A stretch of DNA of 64,000 nt from Noviherbaspirillum suwonense (GCF_900182955.1 NZ_FXUL01000001.1:496001-560000); one strand, 5' to 3'. Counted from the first letter of the stretch, positions 9,099 to 17,646 are shown. Translations and numbers: made by a program. Notes: generated by a model from the sequence alone, not told the origin.

Positions 9099-9584
9099 AT
9101 GCATTCGATGCCCACGGAAAGAAGTGCGTTCATGAGTTTGGTGAATGACTTATGCCGGGTACTAAATTATCCCGAACGCAGCAGCGAGGTGCGTGACGAT
9201 GAAACATTGGTGATGGAAATGACCCTTGAAGGTATTGCCTTCACCGTATCGCACTCATTGAACGAGCAGACTGAAAAAGTGCTGATCCAGGCGGATTTCG
9301 GCCAACTGCCTGCGGAAAGAACAACCGACGTTCTCTACAGGATCATGCACCTGAATCGCGAGCTGTCAGAAACAGGGGTTGCCAAGATAGGTTTTGACGA
9401 CGTGGTTAACGCGGTGATCTACATCCATACAGCGCCGCTGGAGACGCTCGACGGGGCGTCTTTGCTGACTATCATGACCGAAATTACCTGGCGAGCGGAA
9501 TATTGGCAAACTACTTACTTTTTAAACACTGACAGTCCGAAGATCCCGGAGAATTTCAATGAGAAATTTATTTCATTAGCATAG
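9099..9584 (+). CDS. CesT-family type III secretion chaperone (second of pair)
   Basis: A 161-residue protein of the same plan as its neighbour: helix FMSLVNDLCRVL, strands VMEMTLEGIAFTVSH, and C-terminal helix with LLTIMTEITWRAEYW. The two share the spacing and the LVMEM/LVMEL-(T/V)-(L/D)G block, so they look like ancient paralogues. The ATG at 9099 is set by AGGAGG at 9089-9094, rather than upstream codons at 9048 or 9072 that overlap or lack a site. It is followed 31 bases later by a small substrate-like gene. The arrangement chaperone-chaperone-substrate is typical of effector modules. Confidence 0.72.
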   Translation: MHSMPTERSAFMSLVNDLCRVLNYPERSSEVRDDETLVMEMTLEGIAFTVSHSLNEQTEKVLIQADFGQLPAERTTDVLYRIMHLNRELSETGVAKIGFDDVVNAVIYIHTAPLETLDGASLLTIMTEITWRAEYWQTTYFLNTDSPKIPENFNEKFISLA

Positions 9585-9615
9585 TGACCGACTCAATTAA
9601 AGAGGAATAGTTATC

Positions 9616-10281
9616 ATGGACACCACTGGAGTATCTCCGCGAATCTCAATTAGCGAAAGCTCGACCGTAGATCAGGAAAACGACGTTGATGCACCTGCAG
9701 TTGCTCCACCAAGTCAGCCAGTTGTGCGAACAAAACCTCAGGGCTTCAATCTCATCAACCTTTTTCGTTTGTCGCCGCAAGAGCAAGCCCGGCAGGACAG
9801 ACACGCAGAAGTTTTGCTGGCTCTGAAGGGATATCTCGCAATCCAGCAAAAATTAATCGAAACGAATGAAAAGCTGGACGAAGTGGTTCGCATGCTGTCT
9901 GTCGCCACCCATGGTGGGAACAAAAGCCTGTTTGTGGCAGCGATTGACGAAGCAAAAACATCATTCCTTCAATATAAAACGTTGATCAGCGATGGAAATG
10001 GTAATGCCAAGGCCATCTTGGCAGAAAATGAAAAAACATTAGTTAAGCAACAGTGGGACAATCTCGCTATCAAAATTGGTAATGTTACGAAATTGAAAAA
10101 TAGTACTTTCAATTTATTCAAAGATGTCAAAGAAAAATTCGAAAATCTTGAAAAAATACGGAATGAGATGCAGCCTCTGCAAAGAATATTTTCCAATTCA
10201 CACGCTGGATTATTTAGAGCAGCAACGGCGCCGAATATACTCGTCGGGTCTGAAACGGAAGAGGATTCGGACACAGACTAA
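9616..10281 (+). CDS. probable T3SS substrate, 221 residues, no known family
   Basis: The ATG at 9616 follows GAGGAATAG. The N-terminal ~35 residues are Ser/Thr/Pro-rich and polar (SISESST), as often seen in type III export signals. The rest is mostly predicted helical, with heptad-like stretches (about 70-105 and 150-195) and a Lys-rich C-terminal half. The acidic tail ends EEDSDTD. There is no signal peptide or membrane segment. It lies directly after two CesT chaperones and is AT-richer than the sctR-C genes. All this fits a secreted effector or accessory translocation protein, but no catalytic motif is visible. Secretion is inferred from context. Confidence 0.5.
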   Translation: MDTTGVSPRISISESSTVDQENDVDAPAVAPPSQPVVRTKPQGFNLINLFRLSPQEQARQDRHAEVLLALKGYLAIQQKLIETNEKLDEVVRMLSVATHGGNKSLFVAAIDEAKTSFLQYKTLISDGNGNAKAILAENEKTLVKQQWDNLAIKIGNVTKLKNSTFNLFKDVKEKFENLEKIRNEMQPLQRIFSNSHAGLFRAATAPNILVGSETEEDSDTD

Positions 10282-10862
10282 AAATAACTCTCCCGAAAAA
10301 ATTTACTTATAGGAAATTATTTTTCCTTTTAGCAAGAATGGAAATAACGATATGCAACAGGCCCAATTTTTGCGTTAAAGCCATATCCTATCAATCAATT
10401 TCATCGATAAGCCATGTAATTTCATGAAAAGATCGTCAGCCGGATTACAGCAATTTCTGGTTATCAGGCAATTTTTGATTTGTTAGTACGTCCTAATTTT
10501 TCTGGGTGGACAAGGGTGATTAAGGAATGATTCGAGAAAGTCAATCCCATCAATTAGGGAGATCTCGAAAATCATGCATGCCCTCTACACGCTGTTCCGG
10601 ATCCTTGCCATCGTATTCATCCATGCTGCTGGTGGCATTTCCCCTCGTCGCCTAGGTGACCATTCAAGCCGACGGATTGCAGCCAGGCCCACCGCATCAC
10701 TGCACGACGCTACTCTAGCCAGTCGGCCGTTCAAACCCACCCAAGTATCTCTTCTCGCTTGCAGGCATGGCTGGCCATAAGCCGTATCCGCATGCGTTCC
10801 TCGATCGAAACTACCTCCAGCCGCTGCCGTAGTCTTCAAAATGTCTTACAAGGAGCATCACC
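10282..10862 (+). other. AT-rich intergenic stretch before the sigma factor gene
   Basis: There are 581 bases without a convincing gene. The first 290 bases are markedly AT-rich. A weak hairpin AGGAAA/TTTCCT with a trailing T-run at 10311-10330 could terminate the preceding operon. The second half holds a short open frame on each strand (10574-10780 +, 10585-10839 -) with no coding character. No copy of the TGAAC-N15-GCAC motif was found here, so the sigma gene is probably driven by another factor or a promoter I cannot identify. Confidence 0.5.
10311..10330 (+). terminator. weak AT-rich hairpin with T-run after the substrate gene
   Basis: AGGAAA pairs with TTTCCT across a five-base loop and is followed by TTT, 30 bases after the stop of the substrate-like gene. 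The stem is only six pairs and AT-rich, so termination is plausible but unproven. Confidence 0.3.
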
Positions 10863-11486
10863 ATGGCCGTAACGTCAGAAAGTATTCAGCAACTGACCAA
10901 GACTAATGTTCAACCCGCCATCAGCGGCGTAACAGCATACTCCGAGCCAATTCCCGATCTGATGGACCGCGAAAAACTTTTCAGACAACTCGTTGCACAG
11001 CACCAGGGCCGACTATATCGCTTCGTTACGAAATACGTCGACCATCCCGACGACGCTGCGGATATCGCGCAGCAGGCATTTGCCGAAGCAAGCCGAACCA
11101 TAGCCACTTTCCGCGGAGAGTCCAAGTTGTCGACTTGGCTGTTTGGCATTGCCATGAATATGGTGCGCAATTACCTGAGCCGTGCGCCGCACCGAATCTA
11201 TAAGTTTGAAACAGAAGAAAGCCTCAGCAGTATCGCATCCAATGCCATTGAGCCGAGTGAGCATCTGAATCAGCGAGAAATGCTACAGATTGTATTCGCC
11301 GCTCTGGCAGAACTTCCAGAAGAAATGGGGGAAGTGCTCAGTCTGGTTGCAATCGAAGAAGAGTCCTACTTGCACGTCTCCAAAAAGCTTGGTATCCCAT
11401 TGGGGACTGTAAGAAGCAGAGTATCGAGAGCCAGAGCGGGATTGCGACTGCAACTTGAAAAAAAGGGCGTAAAACTGGCTTTCTAA
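10863..11486 (+). CDS. ECF-type RNA polymerase sigma factor, HrpL/BtrS-like
   Basis: A 207-residue sigma-70-family protein with only regions 2 and 4. Region 2 (about residues 36-105) has LYRFVTKYVDHPDDAADIAQQAF and the FRGESKLSTWLFGIAMN segment. Region 4 (about 140-195) has LPEEMGEVLSL and the helix-turn-helix LGIPLGTVRSRVSRAR. The ATG at 10863 has an AAGGAG site at 10850-10855. Location within the T3SS locus suggests it is the master activator of the secretion genes, as HrpL is in Pseudomonas/Erwinia and BtrS in Bordetella. The hrp-box-like motifs at 18985, 19034 and 37493 are the obvious candidate targets. The assignment as sigma factor is firm; the regulon is inference. Confidence 0.9.
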   Translation: MAVTSESIQQLTKTNVQPAISGVTAYSEPIPDLMDREKLFRQLVAQHQGRLYRFVTKYVDHPDDAADIAQQAFAEASRTIATFRGESKLSTWLFGIAMNMVRNYLSRAPHRIYKFETEESLSSIASNAIEPSEHLNQREMLQIVFAALAELPEEMGEVLSLVAIEEESYLHVSKKLGIPLGTVRSRVSRARAGLRLQLEKKGVKLAF

Positions 11487-11503
11487 GGTGCGCGGGCCTC
11501 CTG

Positions 11504-11539
11504 AGTAATGTTGCCGGAGTCGTGTACGGCGACATTACT
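11504..11539 (+). terminator. 13-pair hairpin after the sigma gene
   Basis: Arms AGTAATGTTGCCG (11504-11516) and CGGCGACATTACT (11527-11539) pair fully, with one G-U, around a ten-base loop. TTCTT follows. It lies 17 bases after the sigma-factor stop and before the convergent sctL end, so it probably serves as a terminator. The T-run is short. Confidence 0.6.
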
Positions 11540-11673
11540 TTCTTCACGAGGGCATCTTGCACAAATCACGTTTATGTTGAACGAAAAATGCCGATTTGCA
11601 GTCCTCACAACTTTCTACCACGTCCTGGCGCTTGCCAAATCATGCTGGCGGCGGTAATTGTCGGATTATCATT

Positions 11674-12384
11674 CTAGCTCTCTTCATCTTGAAGAGACAT
11701 TGAATGTTCGCCATATTCAGAGTCAGTTGAGTCTTTGCTTGATGCTGTTTCGACTACGCTAATTTCCAAGCTCCCAAAAACTCGGTTTAGTGATGATTTT
11801 AGTGCGTCGAGTTGAGATCCGATACTGGCTTCCGCGCTGCCAATTTCAGTGTGTACGATGCATGCATCCGCGGAGATATCCGCTTGCTCCACAATCTCTA
11901 TATGGGTAATGGTCGGAAATGCGGCATGTAGCGATCTCAACTCCGATGTCACATAATCCATGTTGCACGGGTTTAGTTTCAGGATTATGTGTTTCTGTCC
12001 TCGCATTGCAGCAATAGCAGATTTGACTACAGCGAGGGCCTTTTGATTGTCGTCATAAGCCGCAATTACCTGCCTTACTGAGTCATAGACGAGCGCTGCA
12101 AACTGGCTTTCAGTTTTCATCAGATAAAGCACCGTTCTATTGACGGTATCCATCATGCATTCTGCAAATTGCGCCTGCGCCTTTTGCATGCCGTCTTTAT
12201 AACCGCGAACTTCTTGCTGCAGATAAGCGGATTCTGCTGCGTGAATGATGCTCTTTTCGCGTAAAAATGCGTCATGTATGATCTCTGCTGCAAGGCGGTA
12301 AGACCAAAAATCTTTACCTTTGATTATTTTTTCGCCCGCTTCGGGACGTTTTACTGTTGGGTCGCTAGAAAATATGAACGCCAT
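11674..12384 (-). CDS. sctL: T3SS ATPase stator SctL
   Basis: Cytosolic stator protein (SctL/YscL/HrpE, related to FliH) that links the SctN ATPase to the sorting platform. The 236 residues have the family plan: a short N-terminal region, a long helical segment (about 45-120, with AAESAYLQQEVRGYKDGMQKA in part), and a C-terminal domain with the KHIILKLNPCNMDYV strand-turn typical of the FliH/SctL ATPase-binding part. The acidic tail EYGEHSMSLQDEES is extra. It is the last gene of the minus-strand block and overlaps sctK by 34 bases. Confidence 0.85.
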   Translation of the reverse strand: MAFIFSSDPTVKRPEAGEKIIKGKDFWSYRLAAEIIHDAFLREKSIIHAAESAYLQQEVRGYKDGMQKAQAQFAECMMDTVNRTVLYLMKTESQFAALVYDSVRQVIAAYDDNQKALAVVKSAIAAMRGQKHIILKLNPCNMDYVTSELRSLHAAFPTITHIEIVEQADISADACIVHTEIGSAEASIGSQLDALKSSLNRVFGSLEISVVETASSKDSTDSEYGEHSMSLQDEES

Positions 12385-13010
12385 TCCGGCTCCAAAATAG
12401 ACATGAGTGAATAGATAAGCTTTCGGGCAAAAACTAATTCTATTTTTGGCGCAAAGGAGACGTCAGGAAGCTTAAGAACAGCGCGCAAAAAAAGAGGGCG
12501 AGGCGCAGTTGACATCGCCAATTCAAGTAATCCAGAACTCACAGCCTCAAGATCTGCTATTTCGTGATCCACTAGTGGCCACACCGTGCGCGGCAAAAGA
12601 TTAAAGCCGTTAAGTGCAAATTTATACGCATTGACCCCAAGCCTCTCCCGCCACGCGACAACCTCGTCATGACGTACGCTATGTCGAATTCGAGGATTGA
12701 AGAGGACTGCGGCAATATGGCGTTGAAGCCGGCTTAACTGAGGTGGTTCCAACAGAATCAGTGGCCAATCAGGATAATTCATATCGAACGATGCCTGCTC
12801 ATCGATATTAAGTTTCTTTAATATGAACTGGGATAATGCCGGCTGCGAGCGGGCCGTTTTCCAAACCAGGCTGCTGAGCTTGCCGTCGTCAAAGCCTCTT
12901 CTGCGGGAAGGATGAATATAACTAGCAGGACAAAAATTAAACCGGTAAATTTTGCTGGTCAGCAGCGGTGATGATGCCTGTAGCTGGATTAGATTTTCCA
13001 ATGAGCTCAC
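12351..13010 (-). CDS. sctK: T3SS sorting-platform protein SctK
   Basis: Accessory sorting-platform protein (SctK/YscK/OrgA/MxiK family) that adapts the SctQ pods to the inner-membrane ring. The 219 residues are divergent, as the family generally is. The RFNFCPASYIHPSR N-terminal block, the Leu-rich middle and the placement between sctJ and sctL match YscJ-K-L order. It begins with GTG overlapping the sctJ stop (GTGA), so translation is probably coupled. Assignment rests on both sequence pattern and gene order. Confidence 0.8.
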   Translation of the reverse strand: MSSLENLIQLQASSPLLTSKIYRFNFCPASYIHPSRRRGFDDGKLSSLVWKTARSQPALSQFILKKLNIDEQASFDMNYPDWPLILLEPPQLSRLQRHIAAVLFNPRIRHSVRHDEVVAWRERLGVNAYKFALNGFNLLPRTVWPLVDHEIADLEAVSSGLLELAMSTAPRPLFLRAVLKLPDVSFAPKIELVFARKLIYSLMSILEPEWRSYFLATQQ

Positions 13011-13855
13011 GACCCCAGTCCGGTATCTTCACGGTTTTTCGATTTCCACACAGGGATAGCACGCCGCCAGCTTGTACCGAAGATCTTCAACGCCATCAAT
13101 GCGCTTGCTGTTAATGTGGACAAGATAAGAATTAGCATCGTTGCGAGCAAAGCGTTCAAGCCTGCGACGCTTTCATTGGCAACCTGGAAGCCCCAAACTT
13201 TAGTGAAGGTAGCTACGTGCAAAAAGTCATCTTTGCTGTTCGGTGACACTGCTGGCAGAAGGATTACCGAAACTTTGTCTACGGTCAGTCCTGGGATGCT
13301 GTTTGCAACTAGTCGCTTGATCTGCGTACTGACCTCCTCGAGACTGTTCAATTTTCGGTATTTGACAAAAACAGCCGCAGATGACGGGAGTGTTGGGTCG
13401 GTCCCGCTGCTTCTCTCAGGAAGGACGACATGGACCCGCGCTTTTAAAACGCCGTCAATTTGCGATACGGTTGAAGACAGTTCCTGTGAAAGTGCCCATA
13501 AATACCGGGCACGTTCCTCGAGAGGAGAGGAAATCAAACCTTCCTTGCGAAAAACTTCTCCCATTTTTGCAAATCGTTCGTGAGGTAGCCCTTCGGCGTT
13601 TAACTTGGCAATTGCTTTTCCAATTTGGCGTTGGTCGACAGCGATGCTTGCCATTCCCTCTTTCCCATTTGTCTTGGATGCCGATATGCCGGCGGCCATC
13701 AGCGCCGATAGGACCTCGTTCACCTCGCCCTCTGGAACGTCCGTAAGTAACTCAACTGACCGCGAACATCCAGTGACAAGCAAGGCGATTAACAAGCCTG
13801 CCACAAGCAGGACTGCGCGAGTAGGGCGTTTTTCCATAAAGGACTGTGCTGTCAC
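13007..13855 (-). CDS. sctJ: T3SS inner-membrane ring lipoprotein SctJ
   Basis: Lipoprotein of the inner-membrane ring (SctJ/YscJ/PrgK, FliF-like). The lipobox LVTGC places the acylated Cys at residue 30 (from the GTG start at 13855) after a hydrophobic signal. The body contains the family blocks NEVLSALMAAGI and ARVHVVLPE. A C-terminal membrane helix lies at about 232-255. An alternative ATG at 13837 would give a shorter, equally good signal. The GTG start overlaps the sctI stop (GTGA). Confidence 0.95.
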   Translation of the reverse strand: MTAQSFMEKRPTRAVLLVAGLLIALLVTGCSRSVELLTDVPEGEVNEVLSALMAAGISASKTNGKEGMASIAVDQRQIGKAIAKLNAEGLPHERFAKMGEVFRKEGLISSPLEERARYLWALSQELSSTVSQIDGVLKARVHVVLPERSSGTDPTLPSSAAVFVKYRKLNSLEEVSTQIKRLVANSIPGLTVDKVSVILLPAVSPNSKDDFLHVATFTKVWGFQVANESVAGLNALLATMLILILSTLTASALMALKIFGTSWRRAIPVWKSKNREDTGLGS

Positions 13856-14265
13856 TGTTGCTTAACCAACTGCTCGACAGTCTGCTCTGATTTGCTGATG
13901 CATTTGGATGCAGTATCAGCTTGCAATGAAACTTCGATGAACGACATGTGCATTTGCAAGGCACTTTGTATGCTCGGACTATTCGCTCCGGCTCCGTCAA
14001 TTGCGGTATGCAGTTCCCCCGCAGTTTTCATATAGCTATCACTTACCCTAACCAATCCCCTTAATATCGTGTCTCCCATGTTGGCCATGCTGGTCGACGG
14101 TTGCGCATGGCTTGCTGCGCCAGCATCGTCGGGTGCAGACAATGCTTCGCTAAGCCAGCCCGCAGCACGCATTTCGTCATCGCTCATCTGTGCGTCCGAT
14201 GGAACCGTCGGAGCCATGTCATCAGACACCCTCATCCTGCTCGCAACAGCCGTTTCTATGGTCAT
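13852..14265 (-). CDS. sctI: T3SS inner rod protein SctI
   Basis: A 137-residue protein directly before sctJ. The C-terminal third (from about residue 75) matches the inner-rod family: amphipathic helix SPSIQSALQMHMSFIEVSLQ and the final KCISKSEQTVEQLVKQQ, like the VSK..Q.V..L end of YscI. The N-terminal part is polar and variable, as usual. Rod subunits are early T3SS substrates that polymerise under the needle. Gene order I-J-K-L supports the call. Confidence 0.85.
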   Translation of the reverse strand: MTIETAVASRMRVSDDMAPTVPSDAQMSDDEMRAAGWLSEALSAPDDAGAASHAQPSTSMANMGDTILRGLVRVSDSYMKTAGELHTAIDGAGANSPSIQSALQMHMSFIEVSLQADTASKCISKSEQTVEQLVKQQ

Positions 14266-14274
14266 CGCAGTTCC

Positions 14275-14748
14275 TTATGCTTTCTGGTAAGAGTCTGTTG
14301 CAGCGGCATTGATGAAGTTAAGCGGCTGTGCAATGACATGCATATCCATTCTATGTTGGGAAAGTAATGCCTTGGCAAGCCGGTACTCAGGGCATTCAGA
14401 CTGTAAGTCAGTGATAAGTTGTCGCAATAAACGTTCTGCCTCGTTGCGGCAGCCAGCAGCGATCAGGCTTAGTGCGATAAAGACTTTGTATTCAACTGTG
14501 TTGAAGAAGGGAAGCTGCGCTGCGCTTTGCAGCAAAGCCACCGCGTCCTGAGCATTGCCGGACTCAATGCGTGCCATCGCCAACCCAATATAGCACTGTG
14601 GGTCATTTGGCCGTAATGCGCGCAGTCCCGAAAATATCGAATCTGCGGCAGCTGTGTTCCCAGCGCCGCATGCCATTAATCCGATCTCCACAAACAGACG
14701 GATTTCATCTGCGTTGAGCACTGAGGAGCGATACATGTTCTTACTCAT
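14275..14748 (-). CDS. TPR protein, YscG/HrpB1-like needle chaperone candidate
   Basis: A 157-residue TPR protein with helix pairs at about 12-45 (EIRLFVEIGLMACGAGN), 48-80 and 82-115. In Yersinia, yscG (needle chaperone, TPR) lies just upstream of the yscI-J-K-L genes, and YscG acts with YscE on the needle subunit. Here a YscE-like gene and sctF are in another operon, and this TPR gene precedes sctI. This suggests a split yscD-E-F / G-I-J-K-L order. HrpB1/HrpK proteins of plant pathogens have similar size and fold. The start overlaps the previous gene by eight bases. Confidence 0.55.
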   Translation of the reverse strand: MSKNMYRSSVLNADEIRLFVEIGLMACGAGNTAAADSIFSGLRALRPNDPQCYIGLAMARIESGNAQDAVALLQSAAQLPFFNTVEYKVFIALSLIAAGCRNEAERLLRQLITDLQSECPEYRLAKALLSQHRMDMHVIAQPLNFINAAATDSYQKA

Positions 14749-15241
14749 GAGGACTTGCCACTTTAAGCAAGGAAAGCCATGCTTCGGCCTTTTCTTTCAA
14801 CTTCTGATTTTTGTCGTGGCTACGCATTGCCATTGTCTTTAAAGCCAACGTAATCAACGAGACTGCTTCCTCCGGCCTTTTCGATAACATAAGGCATTCC
14901 GCGCTATGGAGAGCTAGTTCAGGCAGTTCCTTGTCGGTCTCCCACGCTAATCGAAACAATTCCGATGCATCCTGATATGCACCGAGACGCTTCAGACACT
15001 TTCCTTGTGCTGCGAGATAAAGAGGATTTAGTGGATCAAGCAGGTTTAGCATTCCGAAAAATCTGGATGCTTCTTGTAATTTACCCTGATCATAGACTTG
15101 CACAGCCACATTATAGATAGCATCCATTTCCAGCGAGGGAAAGGGCGAGTTTTTCTTTAAGAATGTAGTGAACGAGTCTAGGAGTAATTGACCCTCAACG
15201 ACATTACTGTTGGCTAGATCTGTATCCTTAGTTGCTGGCAT
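14741..15241 (-). CDS. LcrH/SycD-type translocator chaperone (second)
   Basis: Class II T3SS chaperone for hydrophobic translocators. The 166 residues carry three TPRs: DAIYNVAVQVYDQGKLQEA, LYLAAQGKCLKRLG and ELALHSAECLMLSKRPEEA, with the HSAECL block matching the (H/Y)AAECL signature of SycD/LcrH/IpgC. The ATG at 15241 is chosen because upstream in-frame codons extend without family similarity. It follows sctB by 46 bases. Bordetella has a second such chaperone (bcrH2) in the same place. Confidence 0.82.
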   Translation of the reverse strand: MPATKDTDLANSNVVEGQLLLDSFTTFLKKNSPFPSLEMDAIYNVAVQVYDQGKLQEASRFFGMLNLLDPLNPLYLAAQGKCLKRLGAYQDASELFRLAWETDKELPELALHSAECLMLSKRPEEAVSLITLALKTMAMRSHDKNQKLKEKAEAWLSLLKVASPHE

Positions 15242-15287
15242 TGAATTATCCTTCCGCGAATATCGCGCTGACTCAAAGTTTTGAAAT

Positions 15288-16394
15288 CTAGGACATTCTC
15301 TTGCTGCTTGCGGTTGAATTATTTGGGTCCTGACTTTGCATATCTTGCAACAAGGCAATTGCTCCTCGAATTGCGTCCCGCATTCCATCGGCGACGGCCA
15401 TGTACTGCCGATAGAGTGCATTGTTATTTTCCTTTGCGTTATCTGCTTTTTTTGCTTCTATTTGATGTTCTGTAGCTGCATTCCCTAGCGCGCCTTGTAC
15501 CGCAGGGCTACCCGCTTTCAGAATGCCTGAGGTTGCCGAAAATAGCTGTTGCCGGTTGTTTATGTACTCGGTTTCGGATCTTATTTGAGTACTTTCTTCT
15601 CGCAATGTGTTGATCGACTTTGGCGGTACAGCCTTTTTAACATCAGCGACCTGCGCTTCCGATGCGGCAATATCACTTTTAGCCTTTGCCGTCACCCGTT
15701 TTACATCGGTTCTATTTGCACTCGGAAGATTTTCCGCATCAGCTGCCAAGGATGCTTGAGGAATTTTAGTTTTGGTCTGTGCGATTTGTGCTTCAGCGCT
15801 GGGGCCAGCCGCTGCCAGCTTCATTTCGTCACCTATTCTTGTCTGCTCCGACAATTTTACTTTTAACTGCGTAGTGGTAACAGCACTTGAAACGAATTGA
15901 ACAACTGAGCTGGCCGCCTCGAGCGATGCCATCGCTATATCTTTTCCAAACTGTGTTTTCTGCTCTTTTTTTAGTTCCTCGATCTGTTTTCTCATGTCAA
16001 TCAAGACGAGATTAAGCTGACTAGCGGCCATGTCCATCTGGGCTTTTTGCAGCTTTGAAAAAAGAGAAAGGAAGAGCACCATCAAGGAAACGGCAGTTGC
16101 TGCAATTGAAAAACCCTGATCGTCCATTGCCTTTAACGCGCTGGAAACATTGTTCCTGTCGTCATCTTTGATGGTGTTAACATTTTCTATTGACCTTATT
16201 GAATTCCATTCATCATTTCCGCCCATGCCATCTTGAGAAGAGCTATAAATTTCTTTTTCGATAACGACACTGTAGGACCGAGCAGCGGTTTTTGCGTTTG
16301 AAGCTAGTGAGCTCTGAGTTGATTCAATATTTTTTATCGGCTCGAATTCATTTAATAGAAAAGAATTGTTGTTAATCTGGTTTTCAGTCTTCAT
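15288..16394 (-). CDS. sctB: small translocator SctB (YopD/BopD-like)
   Basis: Predicted translocation-pore protein inserted in the host membrane with SctE. The ATG at 16394 gives 368 residues. A single hydrophobic helix lies at about residues 94-113 (AATAVSLMVLFLSLF), followed by a coiled-coil region (about 114-150, LVLIDMRKQIEELKKEQ) and a long Ala/Lys/Gln-rich helical C-terminus. One central membrane segment plus coiled coil is the YopD/BopD plan. It lies between SctE and a SycD-like chaperone, which is the usual setting. Sequence identity to named members appears low. Confidence 0.75.
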   Translation of the reverse strand: MKTENQINNNSFLLNEFEPIKNIESTQSSLASNAKTAARSYSVVIEKEIYSSSQDGMGGNDEWNSIRSIENVNTIKDDDRNNVSSALKAMDDQGFSIAATAVSLMVLFLSLFSKLQKAQMDMAASQLNLVLIDMRKQIEELKKEQKTQFGKDIAMASLEAASSVVQFVSSAVTTTQLKVKLSEQTRIGDEMKLAAAGPSAEAQIAQTKTKIPQASLAADAENLPSANRTDVKRVTAKAKSDIAASEAQVADVKKAVPPKSINTLREESTQIRSETEYINNRQQLFSATSGILKAGSPAVQGALGNAATEHQIEAKKADNAKENNNALYRQYMAVADGMRDAIRGAIALLQDMQSQDPNNSTASSKRMS

Positions 16395-16422
16395 TGCTAT
16401 TTCCGCCTCGTGAAAAGTTGTT

Positions 16423-17646
16423 TTAGAAATGGCAGTTGCGTGCAATGGATACGGAACTTGCGTGGAACGCTTCCATTGCATCAGCGATTCTTGTCCGTAG
16501 TGTTTGCTGGAAATCCATTGCGGATCTAAAGTTCTGCTGATTTTTTTCAAACTGTTGCTGGAGTGCTTCAATAACGGATTGAATATCCTTTTCATTGATC
16601 TGGCTGGTGCGCAAGTCAGAATTCTGGAATGCCATGATGAAGGAGAGATAGGCGTTGTATCCCGCTCCACCAGCAGTAATCATGGAGCCGGCGGAAGATA
16701 CGAGCATTGCTACGGTCTGACCACGGGAAGCGGCTTGCGAGACCTGTGCGGTCGTGCTGGCAAGTGCTTCACCCGCATCCGCTGCTGCCTCGACTGTCTT
16801 CGTTCCTGTCTGAAGCAGCCCCACGCCCCCACGGATGGCGCTTGCGATACCGACGAACGCGAATAACAGCATGACTACGCCGACCCCCACGCTTACTCCC
16901 AGCGAGATTGCTTCCTTTCGCTTTTCGTACTCTTCCTTTGTAAGCGCCCCAGGAGTTCCTGCCTGCGAATTAAGGCCGATCACTAGTGTCCCGCCGTTAC
17001 GGGTGTCCGCCTCCTGGCATACGATTGCAAGTTCCGGTATCGATATGCTGAGCGGAACTTCTTCCCCATACTCATTTTTTCGCTTACAGCCAATTTCATG
17101 TACAACGAGGTCGGCCACGTTTAGTGCCGCCATTACCGCACCTACAACACCGATAACTAGAATAAGGGCGGCGCCTCCGGTGGCGATGGTCAGTGCAATT
17201 GCAACAATCGACATAAGAAAGCTTGCGACGCCCAGAACCCAGTTGGCAATTTTTTTTGCTTTTTCATCGTCATCTTTTTTTGCCTGCTGTGCGTTCATTA
17301 AAGTTTTATTCGCCAGTTCGGCCGCTCGGTTTTGATCCAGTTCCAAGCTTATTTTGTTTGCGTTGACTATTGCTGTGCGCACATCAGATGATGTAGTTGT
17401 TCTTTGAAATTCCTTTAGCAGGGCAATGAAATCAATGATTGAAATTTCAGGAATTTCGAGTTGGGGAATGCTCACAGCCTGAGAAAACTTACTGGCTGCA
17501 GATTCGGCGCGATTATAAAATTGTACTGCTGATTGGTCTCGCAGAAATTGCGGTAGAAGTTCCACGTGCGTAAGCTCTTCCAAGGTCTTGGTTTTTGGAT
17601 AGCTATTTCCGTTTTCAGGAATTTTCTCAAAAATGGGAATGGTCAT
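16423..17646 (-). CDS. sctE: large translocator SctE (YopB/BopB/IpaB-like)
   Basis: Pore-forming translocator of 407 residues. It has a polar N-terminal part, two hydrophobic regions (about 135-176, a helical hairpin with VLGVASFLMSIVAIALTIATGG, cited in part, and 248-271) and a helical C-terminus with LQQQFEKNQQNFRSAM. Two hydrophobic regions around a polar stretch define the YopB/IpaB/BopB plan. It contains no signal peptide. It sits 28 bases before sctB and 52 bases after a LcrH-type chaperone gene. Confidence 0.8.
   Translation of the reverse strand: MTIPIFEKIPENGNSYPKTKTLEELTHVELLPQFLRDQSAVQFYNRAESAASKFSQAVSIPQLEIPEISIIDFIALLKEFQRTTTSSDVRTAIVNANKISLELDQNRAAELANKTLMNAQQAKKDDDEKAKKIANWVLGVASFLMSIVAIALTIATGGAALILVIGVVGAVMAALNVADLVVHEIGCKRKNEYGEEVPLSISIPELAIVCQEADTRNGGTLVIGLNSQAGTPGALTKEEYEKRKEAISLGVSVGVGVVMLLFAFVGIASAIRGGVGLLQTGTKTVEAAADAGEALASTTAQVSQAASRGQTVAMLVSSAGSMITAGGAGYNAYLSFIMAFQNSDLRTSQINEKDIQSVIEALQQQFEKNQQNFRSAMDFQQTLRTRIADAMEAFHASSVSIARNCHF

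Noticed and set aside
9072-9100. TGAACC before the second CesT gene
   Set aside because: No GCAC half follows at 15 or 16 bases; the sequence overlaps the ribosome site.
10574-10839. Short open frames on both strands before the sigma gene
   Set aside because: No ribosome site, no family likeness, and they lie over each other antiparallel.
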